Below, piece after piece: positions 44,021-52,203 of a DNA stretch of 64,000 nucleotides. The translations under genes were made by a program, and so were the position numbers. The notes under the pieces are model-generated. The model was not told the origin of the DNA. It was given only the letters and a program-made list of their open reading frames with translations, and did no database searches. The DNA is taken from assembly GCF_019880225.1 (NCBI RefSeq), contig NZ_CP082285.1:29699-93698 (forward strand), written 5' to 3'. Positions within the stretch are counted from its first letter, which is position 1. Each line of letters opens with the position of its first letter. This stretch comes from Halobaculum rubrum (GTDB lineage: Archaea > Halobacteriota > Halobacteria > Halobacteriales > Haloferacaceae).

Positions 44021-44578
44021 TCAGATGAACTGGGGAGTGTCGCCTGCCGACGGGTCGTAATCATCGCGGAGGATCGTGTTCAGCTGAGACGTCGTCAACA
44101 GGTAGCACGACTTCGCCGGTGTCGGCTCGTCCGAGTAGAACTCGGTTGCCGTCACGAAGTGGCGAACTTCCTTTACCTCGACCTGAACGGCTTCGGGCAC
44201 ACGAGAGAGGTCCTCGACGGAGTCGTTGAAGAATTGACTGGGGATCGTTACGCGGTAGTTGTCGTCTTCGTCACCGACCTCCGTGTATCGATTTCTGCCA
44301 GGAGATTTGTAGCGAACCGTCTCGATTCCCCCTTCGACGAGGTTCCCCTCTTGGATCGTGATGTCCTGATCGAGTTCGCGGTCGGAGATTATGACCCACC
44401 CGTTCGCGGTATCGTAACTCCAGTGGGCCTGTCCTGTGCCGTCTTCCCGTGGCGGGAGTGACGGATGCTGTAGGATCTCCCGATCGAACACATCTTGCGG
44501 AACGGTGACTCTGTGTGCGCTGGAAACCGTCGCGTCGCCGAGGTATTCCCAGTCCGGTGTCGTGCCCCAATCGCTCAT
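44021..44578 (-). CDS. Soluble protein, paralogue of the 50505-51122 gene
   Basis: 185 residues from the ATG at 44578 (MSDWGTTPDWEYLGDATV). Shared positions with the second copy include W-E-[YW]-LG near the start, HWSYDTANGWVIISD against YWSWDRAAGWILLSE, and RHFVTATEF against RHFFTWSEW. It is beta-rich. Function unknown. Two copies flank the M48 and SpeD parts of the region, so it is probably a structural or sensor component of the same system. Its stop is 37 nt from the convergent M48 gene. Confidence 0.65.
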   Translation of the reverse strand: MSDWGTTPDWEYLGDATVSSAHRVTVPQDVFDREILQHPSLPPREDGTGQAHWSYDTANGWVIISDRELDQDITIQEGNLVEGGIETVRYKSPGRNRYTEVGDEDDNYRVTIPSQFFNDSVEDLSRVPEAVQVEVKEVRHFVTATEFYSDEPTPAKSCYLLTTSQLNTILRDDYDPSAGDTPQFI

Positions 44579-44699
44579 GAAAATAGTGGGCCGTGGACAT
44601 GTATTCAAGATTTCCCCTCCCGGCTGAATCACCCGACTCGAGCGGGAGATCTGCGCTCTCGACAGAACGGTTATGATGCCACGATCAAACGAGTAGCCC

Positions 44700-46469
44700 G
44701 TGCCGAGGCTCGTCGTCGCAGAGCGGACCGGTGACTGGGTTCGCGATCCCCGCAGACCCACAGATCCGCCGCTCGCGAGGGCGCTCGGACGAGAGCGAAC
44801 GGTCGAGACGAACGAGGAGACGGTGCCGTGGAGAGTGACAGAACGCGTCACCGTCGGCTCCAAATGGTTCCTCGCCGTACTCTTCGGTTTCATATGTCTG
44901 ATCGTCGGTGAGTTCGCACCCCCCGCGACTCGCTCCACCGGCTGGGCGGTCGCGATCCAAGCGGTCGGGGTGTGCGTTCTCATTGTCTGTTGTCGAGCGA
45001 CACTCACTATCCCGGGCGTCGTGGTTCGTGACCCGACGGATCGGCTGCCGGGAGTCGGGCCGGTACTGTGGATCGCGGTCCTCGCGGGGTCCGTCCTCCT
45101 CGTCGACGGTCCTGTAGGCGTCACGCTTGCCGTAGTCGGCGTGCTCGGTGTCGGCGCTCTCATCGGGTCACCGACGGCACGGAATTACCTGGCAGCGGTC
45201 GCACCACGAGCACACGAACGTGTCGAACTCGTCCCCGTCGTCCACGCCCTCGTGACGGGTGGGACCGCGCTGTCTCTGTGGGCGTTTCTGTCGCTCGTGA
45301 GCCGCGTCAACGTTCCAATTTTGCCCGTAGTCATCGCCGGTGTAGCGGGACTCGGTATTGGACTCCTCTGTCTCGGCGGAATCACGACGCGAGGGTCCGC
45401 CCGTGTGGCGACCGTCCTGGCGGCGGCTGCGATCGTCGGCCTCCCGCTGATCGCGGTCATATTCGGTGACCCGGCTGTTCGTGTCCGGCCGCAACTATCG
45501 ACGCTCAATCCGGTCGCACTACTCCTCGCCGGTGGGGCAGTCGCGTCGACGTGGGCCGTCGTGTGGAACGGCATCGCGAGCGCGGGCCCAGTGATCGGTA
45601 AGTGGTTCGACCGAGAGGGACGCCGTGTCGAGACGCTTCGGTCGGCCGTGTTGGCGACGACGAGCATCGTCTCATCCGCCACGCTTCTCCTCGCGATCGT
45701 GTCCGTGGGCGGCTGTCTGTTTTGGCTTAGCGTTTCCGGCCGACTGACTCCCCGATGGCCGCTGCTCGGGGCGGGACTGTTGTTCGCGACCCCTCTGTGG
45801 GTACTGCTCGGCGGTGTAACCTACCAAGCGCGCCGTGTGGTGCAGTCTGCGGTTCGGTTCCGTCGGTACCCACCGGCGGGAGATCTGCTTCCACCCCTGC
45901 CAGTCGAACCCCGGTACTCGGTGTACGTCGTCGATGACGACGGCTTCTTCGCCGCCGCCTACAGCGACCCGTGGACAGACCGGATCGTTCTCTCACGGGG
46001 GGCGATATCCGAACTCTCTCCGGCTGAGCTGGCCGCGATTATCGTCCACGAGGAGAGTCACATCGTGCACCGTGGGGCGTGGTTGCAGGTGGTGCTCGCG
46101 TTGGCACCCCTAGGTGCGCTCCTCGGTCGAAACGTCGTGTACAGCCTGTACGACTTTATGACCCGGGAGGAGACAGCCGACGAGATGGCGGTCCGACGGC
46201 TCACAGACAGCGGCATCGACGGAACCGAGGCCCTGTTGAGTGCGTTGCGCTCCGCGGAGGGGATGCCGTCACCGCAATCACGGTGGCTCACGTTCCTCCC
46301 GACTGCGACAACGGTGCGCACCGACGAAACCGACCGTACCGGACCGGTCGACAGACTGTACCTCCTCCTGTTCGGGAACTTCGCTGGACAGGTCCATCCC
46401 GCTTCACCCACCCGTCGTGAGCGGATTCAGGCGCTCCGTGACGACGAGCGCGAATCGACCACCGAGTGA
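44700..46469 (+). CDS. Integral-membrane M48 zinc metalloprotease, third of three
   Basis: 589 residues from a GTG at 44700; no better start is seen. After a short cytoplasmic region with WRVTERVTVGSKW come about ten transmembrane helices. The active site is AAIIVHEESHIVHRG (HExxH, about residue 449) with the third ligand in MTREETADEMAV (about 489). The membrane part is unlike the other two except around the active site. Three different M48 proteases within 14.5 kb is unusual and suggests division of labour or different substrates. Confidence 0.85.
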   Translation: MPRLVVAERTGDWVRDPRRPTDPPLARALGRERTVETNEETVPWRVTERVTVGSKWFLAVLFGFICLIVGEFAPPATRSTGWAVAIQAVGVCVLIVCCRATLTIPGVVVRDPTDRLPGVGPVLWIAVLAGSVLLVDGPVGVTLAVVGVLGVGALIGSPTARNYLAAVAPRAHERVELVPVVHALVTGGTALSLWAFLSLVSRVNVPILPVVIAGVAGLGIGLLCLGGITTRGSARVATVLAAAAIVGLPLIAVIFGDPAVRVRPQLSTLNPVALLLAGGAVASTWAVVWNGIASAGPVIGKWFDREGRRVETLRSAVLATTSIVSSATLLLAIVSVGGCLFWLSVSGRLTPRWPLLGAGLLFATPLWVLLGGVTYQARRVVQSAVRFRRYPPAGDLLPPLPVEPRYSVYVVDDDGFFAAAYSDPWTDRIVLSRGAISELSPAELAAIIVHEESHIVHRGAWLQVVLALAPLGALLGRNVVYSLYDFMTREETADEMAVRRLTDSGIDGTEALLSALRSAEGMPSPQSRWLTFLPTATTVRTDETDRTGPVDRLYLLLFGNFAGQVHPASPTRRERIQALRDDERESTTE

Positions 46470-46475
46470 CAGTGG

Positions 46476-46490
46476 CTACACCGACTGTAG
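46476..46490 (+). promoter_or_regulatory. CTACA-N5-TGTAG palindrome, site 6
   Basis: CTACA-ccgac-TGTAG, right after the M48 stop. It is 46 nt upstream of the GTG of a short leader ORF and 105 nt upstream of the GIY-YIG-like gene. Confidence 0.6.
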
Positions 46491-46536
46491 ACCTGCCCGA
46501 ACCGTTTGAATCCATACACGGTATCGAAGGTACACT

Positions 46537-46599
46537 GTGTTCGTGTATAGGGATCGACACCCACTGATCGGCGGCGGTCACGATCGGAAGGGCGGATGA
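46537..46599 (+). CDS. Possible 20-codon leader peptide
   Basis: A GTG at 46537 opens a 20-residue frame (VFVYRDRHPLIGGGHDRKGG) whose TGA overlaps the next ATG as ATGA. Its start lies 46 nt after the palindrome, the spacing seen at the other sites. This suggests a coupled leader, but the frame is too short to be sure. Confidence 0.35.
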   Translation: MFVYRDRHPLIGGGHDRKGG

Positions 46600-46889
46600 G
46601 CGTGCGATCGCCGTGGGTCCGATATCGACTGGAGACGCCTGAGGACGCGGTCGGCGTGTACGAGCTCGGGAAGATGACATTTGGAACAGTCCGGACAGTG
46701 TACTTGGGATCCGGAACGGTCTCGGAGCGCCTTCGGGCTCACCGGCGGAGTGACACAAAGTGTTTCACACACTACCGGTGTGTGTACACCAACGACCGAC
46801 GGCGCGCCCGTCAGATCGAACGGCGAGAGCAGCGTCGATATCGGGCCCGCCACGGATCGCTCCCAACGTACAACGCTCAAGTGGGATGA
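46596..46889 (+). CDS. GIY-YIG-like small protein
   Basis: 97 residues. The pattern GVYELG, RTVYLGSGTVSERLRAHRR, an F-x-x-Y strand, RRARQIERREQRRYRARHG and a final LPTYN matches the compact GIY-YIG nuclease fold (GIY becomes GVY, YIG becomes YLG; Arg and Glu of the helix retained). Such domains cut DNA or act as structural homologues. The gene is under palindromic site 6. Catalytic activity is uncertain because the usual C-terminal Asn is only suggested. Confidence 0.6.
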   Translation: MSVRSPWVRYRLETPEDAVGVYELGKMTFGTVRTVYLGSGTVSERLRAHRRSDTKCFTHYRCVYTNDRRRARQIERREQRRYRARHGSLPTYNAQVG

Positions 46890-47004
46890 TTGCCCGAGGC
46901 CGTCCCGCCCGCAGGCGACCCGTGCAACCGTCGCACCCCACCAGTCAAACGTGCACCGAGTGTTCGATTCCTCGAGAACGCAAACAGCCATCACAACCCG
47001 ACCC

Positions 47005-47913
47005 ATGCCGACGATCACCGTCCTCAACGACATTCACCTCAAGCCAGCCTACGAGTCGGTCGTCGACGACTTCCGACTCCCACGTGGTACCGACGGCGTC
47101 GTGATCGCAGGCGACTTGTTGGACAAACCCGAACGGGACCACTGCGAGCAGGCCCGGCAGCTACTCGCCCGACTCGACGCCCACGACGTACCGACGGTGT
47201 ACGTCCCCGGGAACCACGACCCGCTTGCCACCGCCCGGATCGTCGCCGAGGGGTTCGACTCCGTCGAACTCGCACACGACCGGTCGGTGACGGGAGCGGC
47301 GTTCGACGGGCAGACCGTATTCGACGACGTCGCTGTCGTCGGCTGGGGCTGTACGCAGTTCGACGCAGGCTGTGAGATCGAGTACGAGTCAGCATCGGAA
47401 TTCGCGATCCGTGACGAGCACGGCCACGTCGACCGCTACCGAGAATCGCAGGCGAGCCAGCAGCTGCTGGGGGCTGTGGACGCGCTCATCGACGGCGCCC
47501 GCGACGTGTCCGAGGTGCGTGACGCCCTCGGCCTCCCGGCCGTGGCCGATGAGGACCTCACTCGCATCCGCGAGGTCGGAACTCGCCTCCGCGATCACAT
47601 CATCACCCCGGAACGGACGCTCGTCGCAACACACGTCCCACCGTTCGGAACCGACCTCGACCGCCACCACTCAGCTGAGAACCGGCCGATGGACGGCTTG
47701 CACGAGGGGTCACTCGCCATCGCCGGCGCGATCCGTGCCACGTCCCCAGCCTTCGCCGTCTCGGGACACAGTCACGTCCGAGGCTACGGGACATACGACG
47801 CTCCGCCACCACATCTGTTGAACGGCGGGTTTCGAGGGATCACGACAGTCGAACTCGAGGGCGACAGGGTCGGGTTCGAGTTTCACACCCCGGATTGGCT
47901 CCCTGGCGAGTGA
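47005..47913 (+). CDS. Calcineurin-like metallophosphoesterase
   Basis: 302 residues from the ATG at 47005. Metal-binding motifs in order: VLNDIHLKP (D-x-H), VVIAGDLLDKP (GD), VYVPGNHDP (GNHD), LVATHVPPF (H) and VSGHSHVRGYG (GHxH). All ligands of the two-metal site are present. Substrates of this family include phosphodiesters in nucleotides, cyclic nucleotides or DNA. The upstream open frame from 46681 is not the true N-terminus, because the preceding region is the GIY-YIG gene in another frame. It lies 115 nt after that gene, in the same direction. Confidence 0.85.
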   Translation: MPTITVLNDIHLKPAYESVVDDFRLPRGTDGVVIAGDLLDKPERDHCEQARQLLARLDAHDVPTVYVPGNHDPLATARIVAEGFDSVELAHDRSVTGAAFDGQTVFDDVAVVGWGCTQFDAGCEIEYESASEFAIRDEHGHVDRYRESQASQQLLGAVDALIDGARDVSEVRDALGLPAVADEDLTRIREVGTRLRDHIITPERTLVATHVPPFGTDLDRHHSAENRPMDGLHEGSLAIAGAIRATSPAFAVSGHSHVRGYGTYDAPPPHLLNGGFRGITTVELEGDRVGFEFHTPDWLPGE

Positions 47914-48033
47914 TGACGAACCGTCCAAATAGACCACCAGTTCTACCGATACTGTTTTTTATCTCTTGACCGCTGAACAGTCTGCGGTCATCGGTGTCCC
48001 AATCGATTGACCTCATCTTGTGGTGTCCTCCGA

Positions 48034-48510
48034 TCACGTCCGAAACTGGATCCCCTCCTCGTGAGCCTCAATATCGATGTACGTGGTTTCCGATGAACGA
48101 ACGGTGTAGGTGAATTCCTCAATGTTCCCCTGGTACGAGGTCACGATCCGAACGTCGTCACCGACGTCTAACGGAACCAGGGGGAGCACATACGAGCTGT
48201 CGGTCCGGATGGTACGGTCCAACACAACTGTTCCGTCGACGAAGATGGTTATCCCGACCGAAACAGGTTCGTACGCCGCGTTCGAGAACGTGACGATCGC
48301 CGCGTGATCGTTCGAGGTGAACCGCTCGTACGTGATCACTTCGTCGCCACCGGCGGGACCGGTCGGAGCCGGGGACGGCTCCGTTATCTCGAAGTATGGG
48401 TCTGAGTCGGGAGTCGGCGTTTGCTGGCCCCCCGTACAGCCGGCACTCACTATCAGCACACCCACACAGACCACGAGCAGTCCCCGGTGCGCCCGGTCGT
48501 GATCGATCAT
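48034..48510 (-). CDS. Small secreted lipoprotein
   Basis: 158 residues with a Sec-type signal (RGLLVVCVGVLIVSAGC; lipobox Cys about residue 25), a Thr/Pro linker and a beta-sandwich-like domain (YEPVSVGITIFVDGTVVLD, DDVRIVTSYQGNIEEFTYTV). The domain resembles carbohydrate- or protein-binding immunoglobulin-like folds of haloarchaeal surface proteins. It is divergent from the SpeD operon and convergent with the phosphoesterase gene. Role unknown. Confidence 0.75.
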   Translation of the reverse strand: MIDHDRAHRGLLVVCVGVLIVSAGCTGGQQTPTPDSDPYFEITEPSPAPTGPAGGDEVITYERFTSNDHAAIVTFSNAAYEPVSVGITIFVDGTVVLDRTIRTDSSYVLPLVPLDVGDDVRIVTSYQGNIEEFTYTVRSSETTYIDIEAHEEGIQFRT

Positions 48511-48617
48511 ATCACGTCCACGTCAGAGCACCCATCTCAATCTACCGCCGGGACCGGACATCGTTTGTCTTGTCTGATCGGACTGCCTGTAATCGGCGTC
48601 ACCGAGTGGCCAGCACG

Positions 48618-48632
48618 CTACAACTTCTGTAG
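48618..48632 (+). promoter_or_regulatory. CTACA-N5-TGTAG palindrome, site 7
   Basis: CTACA-acttc-TGTAG, 44 nt upstream of the SpeD ATG at 48677, with TTATT where a TATA box is expected. Confidence 0.65.
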
Positions 48633-48676
48633 CCTGTAGGAGACTTATTCCCGGGAGTTCGTCCTCATCGCAGGTG

Positions 48677-49090
48677 ATGGCACACCAGTCGTCAGCGCCC
48701 GATGCGGGTTCCGCGATGGAGGCTCCGACGGGCCCCAGCGTTCCCGACGGTGAGTGGACCCGACCGGAGATGTATCGCGCGGTCATCGAACTGGAGGCAC
48801 CGTCCGCGGCACTCGACGACTTAGCTGCGGTTCGGCAGTTGGTTGACGACGTCGTCGAGCGCTTCGGGTTCACGCTCCTCCAATACGAGGCCGTCGACTT
48901 CGCACCGATCGGCGTGACTGGCTTCGGTGTCATCGGCGAGTCACACATCTCCGTACACACGTGGCCGGAACATCGGTACGCGCACGTCGAACTGTTGACG
49001 TGCACGGACCTCCCAGACGCCGAAACGCTCCGTGAGCGGTTCCCGCTCCCCGACGAGTACCTCGTGGAGGTGCGTCGCAGTGAGCCGTGA
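48677..49090 (+). CDS. speD: S-adenosylmethionine decarboxylase-like proenzyme (SpeD family)
   Basis: 137 residues from the ATG at 48677; a GTG lies one codon earlier. The self-cleavage motif GESHISVHTWPEHRYAHVE is intact, with the Ser that becomes the pyruvoyl group and the His of HTWPEH; the active-site Cys is in LLTCTDLPD. It makes decarboxylated SAM, the aminopropyl donor. Archaeal homologues can also decarboxylate arginine. It overlaps the next gene by 11 nt, and the SpeE-like aminopropyltransferase follows. A short N-terminal extension (residues 1-35) is Ala/Pro-rich. Confidence 0.85.
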   Translation: MAHQSSAPDAGSAMEAPTGPSVPDGEWTRPEMYRAVIELEAPSAALDDLAAVRQLVDDVVERFGFTLLQYEAVDFAPIGVTGFGVIGESHISVHTWPEHRYAHVELLTCTDLPDAETLRERFPLPDEYLVEVRRSEP

Positions 49091-49550
49091 GGCGTCCGCA
49101 GCGTTGTGTGCCGACGAGTGTGGCTCCGCCTGCTGTACCGGAGGCGCGTACCTTCGACCGGCGGATGCAGACCGGCTCCGGGCGGCGGGACACGAGACCG
49201 CCGTCGCCGACGACGGTCGCCGGACGGCAACAGGAGCCGACGGTGCATGCCAGCTTCTAGACGAGGAGGGGCACTGCACCGTCTACGACGACCGCCCCCT
49301 CGACTGTCGACTCTTCCCGCTCGGGTTCGTGCTCGACGACGAATCGGCGGTCGTTCGGATCGTCCTAGTTGGCTGCCCACTCAGTAGCCGATACTCGAGT
49401 GATGACCGGCGCGAGCTCGTGTCACGGGCACGGGCGCTTCTGGCGAAGTTCGACGCCACGGAACTGCGTCGATACGACGACCTCCCGTTCACCGGTGAGC
49501 ACAACGAACTGGCGACGATCGCTTACGACACCCTTCCACACGACCTATGA
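49080..49550 (+). CDS. YkgJ-like CxxxCxxxCC protein
   Basis: 156 residues from a GTG at 49080 that lies inside the end of speD. The N-terminal cysteine cluster CADECGSACC and the later CQLLDEEGHCTVYDDRPLDC with CRLFPLG match the YkgJ/Fe-S or zinc-binding family. The function of the family is unsettled; metal binding is likely. It overlaps SpeE by 4 nt (ATGA), so speD, this gene and speE form one coupled unit. Confidence 0.8.
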   Translation: MSREASAALCADECGSACCTGGAYLRPADADRLRAAGHETAVADDGRRTATGADGACQLLDEEGHCTVYDDRPLDCRLFPLGFVLDDESAVVRIVLVGCPLSSRYSSDDRRELVSRARALLAKFDATELRRYDDLPFTGEHNELATIAYDTLPHDL

Positions 49551-50455
49551 CCTACGACACTACCGAGACCCACTGGTTCGCGAACTACCACTCCGAGACG
49601 ATGTATCAGTACGTCTGTGCAGAGCCGATCCACGTCGAGGACACCAGCCTCCAGAAGGTGACCGTCCTCGACTCCGAGCGCTACGGCCGGATAATGACCC
49701 TCGAAGGTGAGATCCAAATCGCGACCGATTGCGACCACTGTGTCCACGAGCCGATGATCCATCCGGCGATGTTGACGCACCCGGACCCGCAGGACGTCCT
49801 CGTCATCGGCGGTGGTGACGGAGGGTCCAGCCGTGAACTACTCAAGCACGACCCGCGACGCATCGACGTCGTCGAACTCGACAAACGCGTGGTCGAGGTG
49901 TGTAAGTCGTACTTCCCGGAGTTCGCGGCCGGGTTCGACGACGACCGCGTCACCCTCCACTTTGAGGACGGGCGAGAATTCGTTCGTGAGACGGAGCGGG
50001 AGTACGACGTCGTTGTCTTGGACATCTCCGACCCCAAGGGGCCCGCCTCGTCGGTGTTCACGCGGGAGTTCTATACGGAACTACGGCGGTGTCTCCGTGA
50101 CGACGGTGTTCTAGTCACGCACTGTGAATCGCCGGACTCGGCCGGCGATACGTTCTACCGCATCAACGCCACCCTGAGTGACGTGTTCGAGTTCGCGCGC
50201 CCATACCGACACTGGGTCCCGGCGTACATCGACTTCTGGGGACGCACCGTCGTGTCGGACGCCCACGACCCCCTCGAGTTGACAGTTGAGGAGATCGCGA
50301 CGCGGCTCGACGAGCGGGGGATCGACACCGAGTGGCTCACGCCGGACCTGTGCCATGCCATGTTCCGGTCGCTGAACAAGCGAGTTCGCTCGAACCTCAA
50401 CGAGGAGTGGCCCATCCTCACCGAGGAGGCGACGGTGGAGTTCACTCGCCCCTGA
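49547..50455 (+). CDS. speE: Spermidine synthase-like aminopropyltransferase (SpeE family)
   Basis: 302 residues. The SAM-fold motif is VLVIGGGDGGSSRELLKH (about residue 85), with VVELDKRVVEV and the catalytic VVLDISDPKGPAS; QIATDCDHCVHEPM near residue 62 matches the usual Q-x-x-x-x-D-E-x-x-YHE substrate segment. It transfers an aminopropyl group from decarboxylated SAM to an amine acceptor. Classical polyamines are scarce in halophilic archaea, so the acceptor may be something else, such as agmatine, a lysine derivative or a peptide. It is coupled to the YkgJ-like gene. Confidence 0.9.
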   Translation: MTYDTTETHWFANYHSETMYQYVCAEPIHVEDTSLQKVTVLDSERYGRIMTLEGEIQIATDCDHCVHEPMIHPAMLTHPDPQDVLVIGGGDGGSSRELLKHDPRRIDVVELDKRVVEVCKSYFPEFAAGFDDDRVTLHFEDGREFVRETEREYDVVVLDISDPKGPASSVFTREFYTELRRCLRDDGVLVTHCESPDSAGDTFYRINATLSDVFEFARPYRHWVPAYIDFWGRTVVSDAHDPLELTVEEIATRLDERGIDTEWLTPDLCHAMFRSLNKRVRSNLNEEWPILTEEATVEFTRP

Positions 50456-50504
50456 CAGCCTCACACTGTCGGTGCGTTGTTCCCCGGCTGGTGAACGGTC
50501 CGGG

Positions 50505-51122
50505 GTGGACTGGACCCGAGAGTTATTTGACTACGTCCTGATCCACTCACACAAGACCTCCGATGGGCGTTGGGAATGGCTCGGGGAAAACACCGTCAGG
50601 GACAACAAAGACGGCTATTTCATATCGCTTCCGGCGGACCCAGGGGGCGTCGAGGAGTTGATCTTCAGCGCGCCCGAGAACGCAGAACTGGCCGGTTACT
50701 GGTCGTGGGATAGGGCCGCAGGATGGATCCTGCTGTCCGAACAACAGCTGCGACACGGTGACGAACACAACGGCGATCTCATTTCGGCATACCCACCGAA
50801 ATACGATCTCAGAAATGGAGGTCGGATCGAGATCCCGGACATGTTGTTCGCCGGCTCAGACGACCCGCAATCGGACTTCGACCAGAGGGTACCGAGCCAC
50901 GTCGCGATGAACGCCGGAGAGACGCGGCACTTCTTCACGTGGTCCGAGTGGGGAGAATCCGGCCCGAACGCCATGGTCCTGTTGAGCATGAAGGACCTCG
51001 ACATTCCCGGTCCCAGTGGGCAGGGGATGACGTTCGGGTCCAGCGGTCCGCGTTTTGGGGGCGATTCTGTGGCGGATATCCTTCCCGACCCGCACTTCGA
51101 GCTCGAGGCCGCCAACTCATAG
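50505..51122 (+). CDS. Soluble protein, paralogue of the 44021-44578 gene
   Basis: 205 residues from a GTG at 50505 (VDWTRELFDYVLIHSH); a GTG at 50472 is also possible. It has YWSWDRAAGWILLSEQQL and RHFFTWSEWGESG, matching the first copy. A Gly-rich C-terminal segment (GQGMTFGSSGPRFGG) is an addition. It follows speE after 50 nt in the same direction, so it may use the same transcript. Function unknown. Confidence 0.65.
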   Translation: MDWTRELFDYVLIHSHKTSDGRWEWLGENTVRDNKDGYFISLPADPGGVEELIFSAPENAELAGYWSWDRAAGWILLSEQQLRHGDEHNGDLISAYPPKYDLRNGGRIEIPDMLFAGSDDPQSDFDQRVPSHVAMNAGETRHFFTWSEWGESGPNAMVLLSMKDLDIPGPSGQGMTFGSSGPRFGGDSVADILPDPHFELEAANS

Positions 51123-51350
51123 CTCGAACGCCCGCTGGACTCCCAACTCCGTCGGCTGTGCGTCTACCGGTCGGTGTCGATCGAGGTGGTAGTAGAGGGT
51201 TCCATGCAGGTCGGTGACCGCCTCTGCGATTCGAGTGACACTCTCGACCGTGTCGACGATCACGGATCGTGGGTGGTGAGGACGGGGACACGCCACCGCG
51301 ACGGTTTGGGTTTCGCCGATCACGTACACTCTCCCCTGTCTGTGTGTCAT
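51117..51350 (-). CDS. Hypothetical 77-residue protein
   Basis: From the ATG at 51350 (MTHRQGRVYVIGETQTVAV). Mixed beta and helix, ending VDAQPTELGVQRAFEL. Its stop overlaps the end of the convergent gene at 51122 by 6 nt. Composition is acceptable for a haloarchaeal gene but no family is recognised. Confidence 0.45.
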   Translation of the reverse strand: MTHRQGRVYVIGETQTVAVACPRPHHPRSVIVDTVESVTRIAEAVTDLHGTLYYHLDRHRPVDAQPTELGVQRAFEL

Positions 51351-51703
51351 AGCTGAGTAGTCCAGCCGAAGGTCTTTGCTATTATATATACTTTTTATAC
51401 TACTTGCCTCACTACAGAGTCCGTCTGAATGTTCGCTCGGAACTTCGCTCGATATCCCTTCGACACTCCTCGAAGAACTTTCCACAGAAACCGACCTCAC
51501 CCTTCTGCTTTCGCGATCGTGAGCGGCCGGTCCTGAAACAATACCACCTTCCAAATCTCGCTGTCTCGTCCGATTCACACAGGTGTCTCGTCGGGGGATA
51601 GCGAACGATGGATGCGGTTTTTGGGGTGGGCAATTAGTGAAATATTCATATATGATAAAATTGGGCTGAGATTCAATATGTAGATAATAAAGAGGGCAAG
51701 AGA
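51351..51703. other. A+T-rich intergenic region
   Basis: Two A+T-rich blocks (51378-51400 and 51633-51690) surround a short stretch without a supported gene. The block before 51704 probably holds the promoter of the winged-helix gene. No repeat was found. Confidence 0.4.
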
Positions 51704-52081
51704 ATGGATCCACTCGATTCGTTGGAAAAGATGCTGAACCGGAAGCTTGGTTACGAAATCATGTACAAATTACTGGAGTCTGACTCCTCTAGAGTAAGAA
51801 GATCTGAACTAGTCAGACACAGTGGGGCTAAATCTGAAACGGTTCGGGTCTGGCTGAATGACGCTGAAGAAGCGGGGATTGTCAAAAATAACAAGTACCA
51901 TAATTCAGACGGAGAGGAAATCTCAGAGTATGAGTCACTTGTCTCTATTGTCGGTGAGCGCAGGGAGGTACTCAGGAGTAGAGGTTCAGAGCCGCGTGAT
52001 GTAAATGGCCAACATACCGACAGAACTGGAATATCTGCTTGGGATGACGGACATCGATCTTCGGGGTCGGGCAAAAAATAG
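51704..52081 (+). CDS. Winged-helix transcription regulator
   Basis: 125 residues. The N-terminus LNRKLGYEIMYKLLES, then VRRSELVRHSGAKSETVRVWLNDAEEAGIV, is a typical winged helix-turn-helix with KNNKYHNSDG as the wing. The C-terminal third is polar and probably disordered. The DNA is lower in GC than its neighbours, which hints at recent transfer. Target unknown. Confidence 0.7.
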   Translation: MDPLDSLEKMLNRKLGYEIMYKLLESDSSRVRRSELVRHSGAKSETVRVWLNDAEEAGIVKNNKYHNSDGEEISEYESLVSIVGERREVLRSRGSEPRDVNGQHTDRTGISAWDDGHRSSGSGKK

Positions 52082-52203
52082 ATTATTTTTATTAAATCCA
52101 AAGCTACAGCCCCCAGAGCTCGAAGCGCACGACAGTGATCGCTTCGAGGTAGTAAGCCACAGCACCGGACAGACTTAGTGGTCGCTCACCGTATCTACTT
52201 CGA

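Noticed and set aside
46681..47004. A longer start for the metallophosphoesterase at 46681
   Set aside because: The extra 108 residues overlap the GIY-YIG-like gene in another frame and look like translated non-coding DNA.
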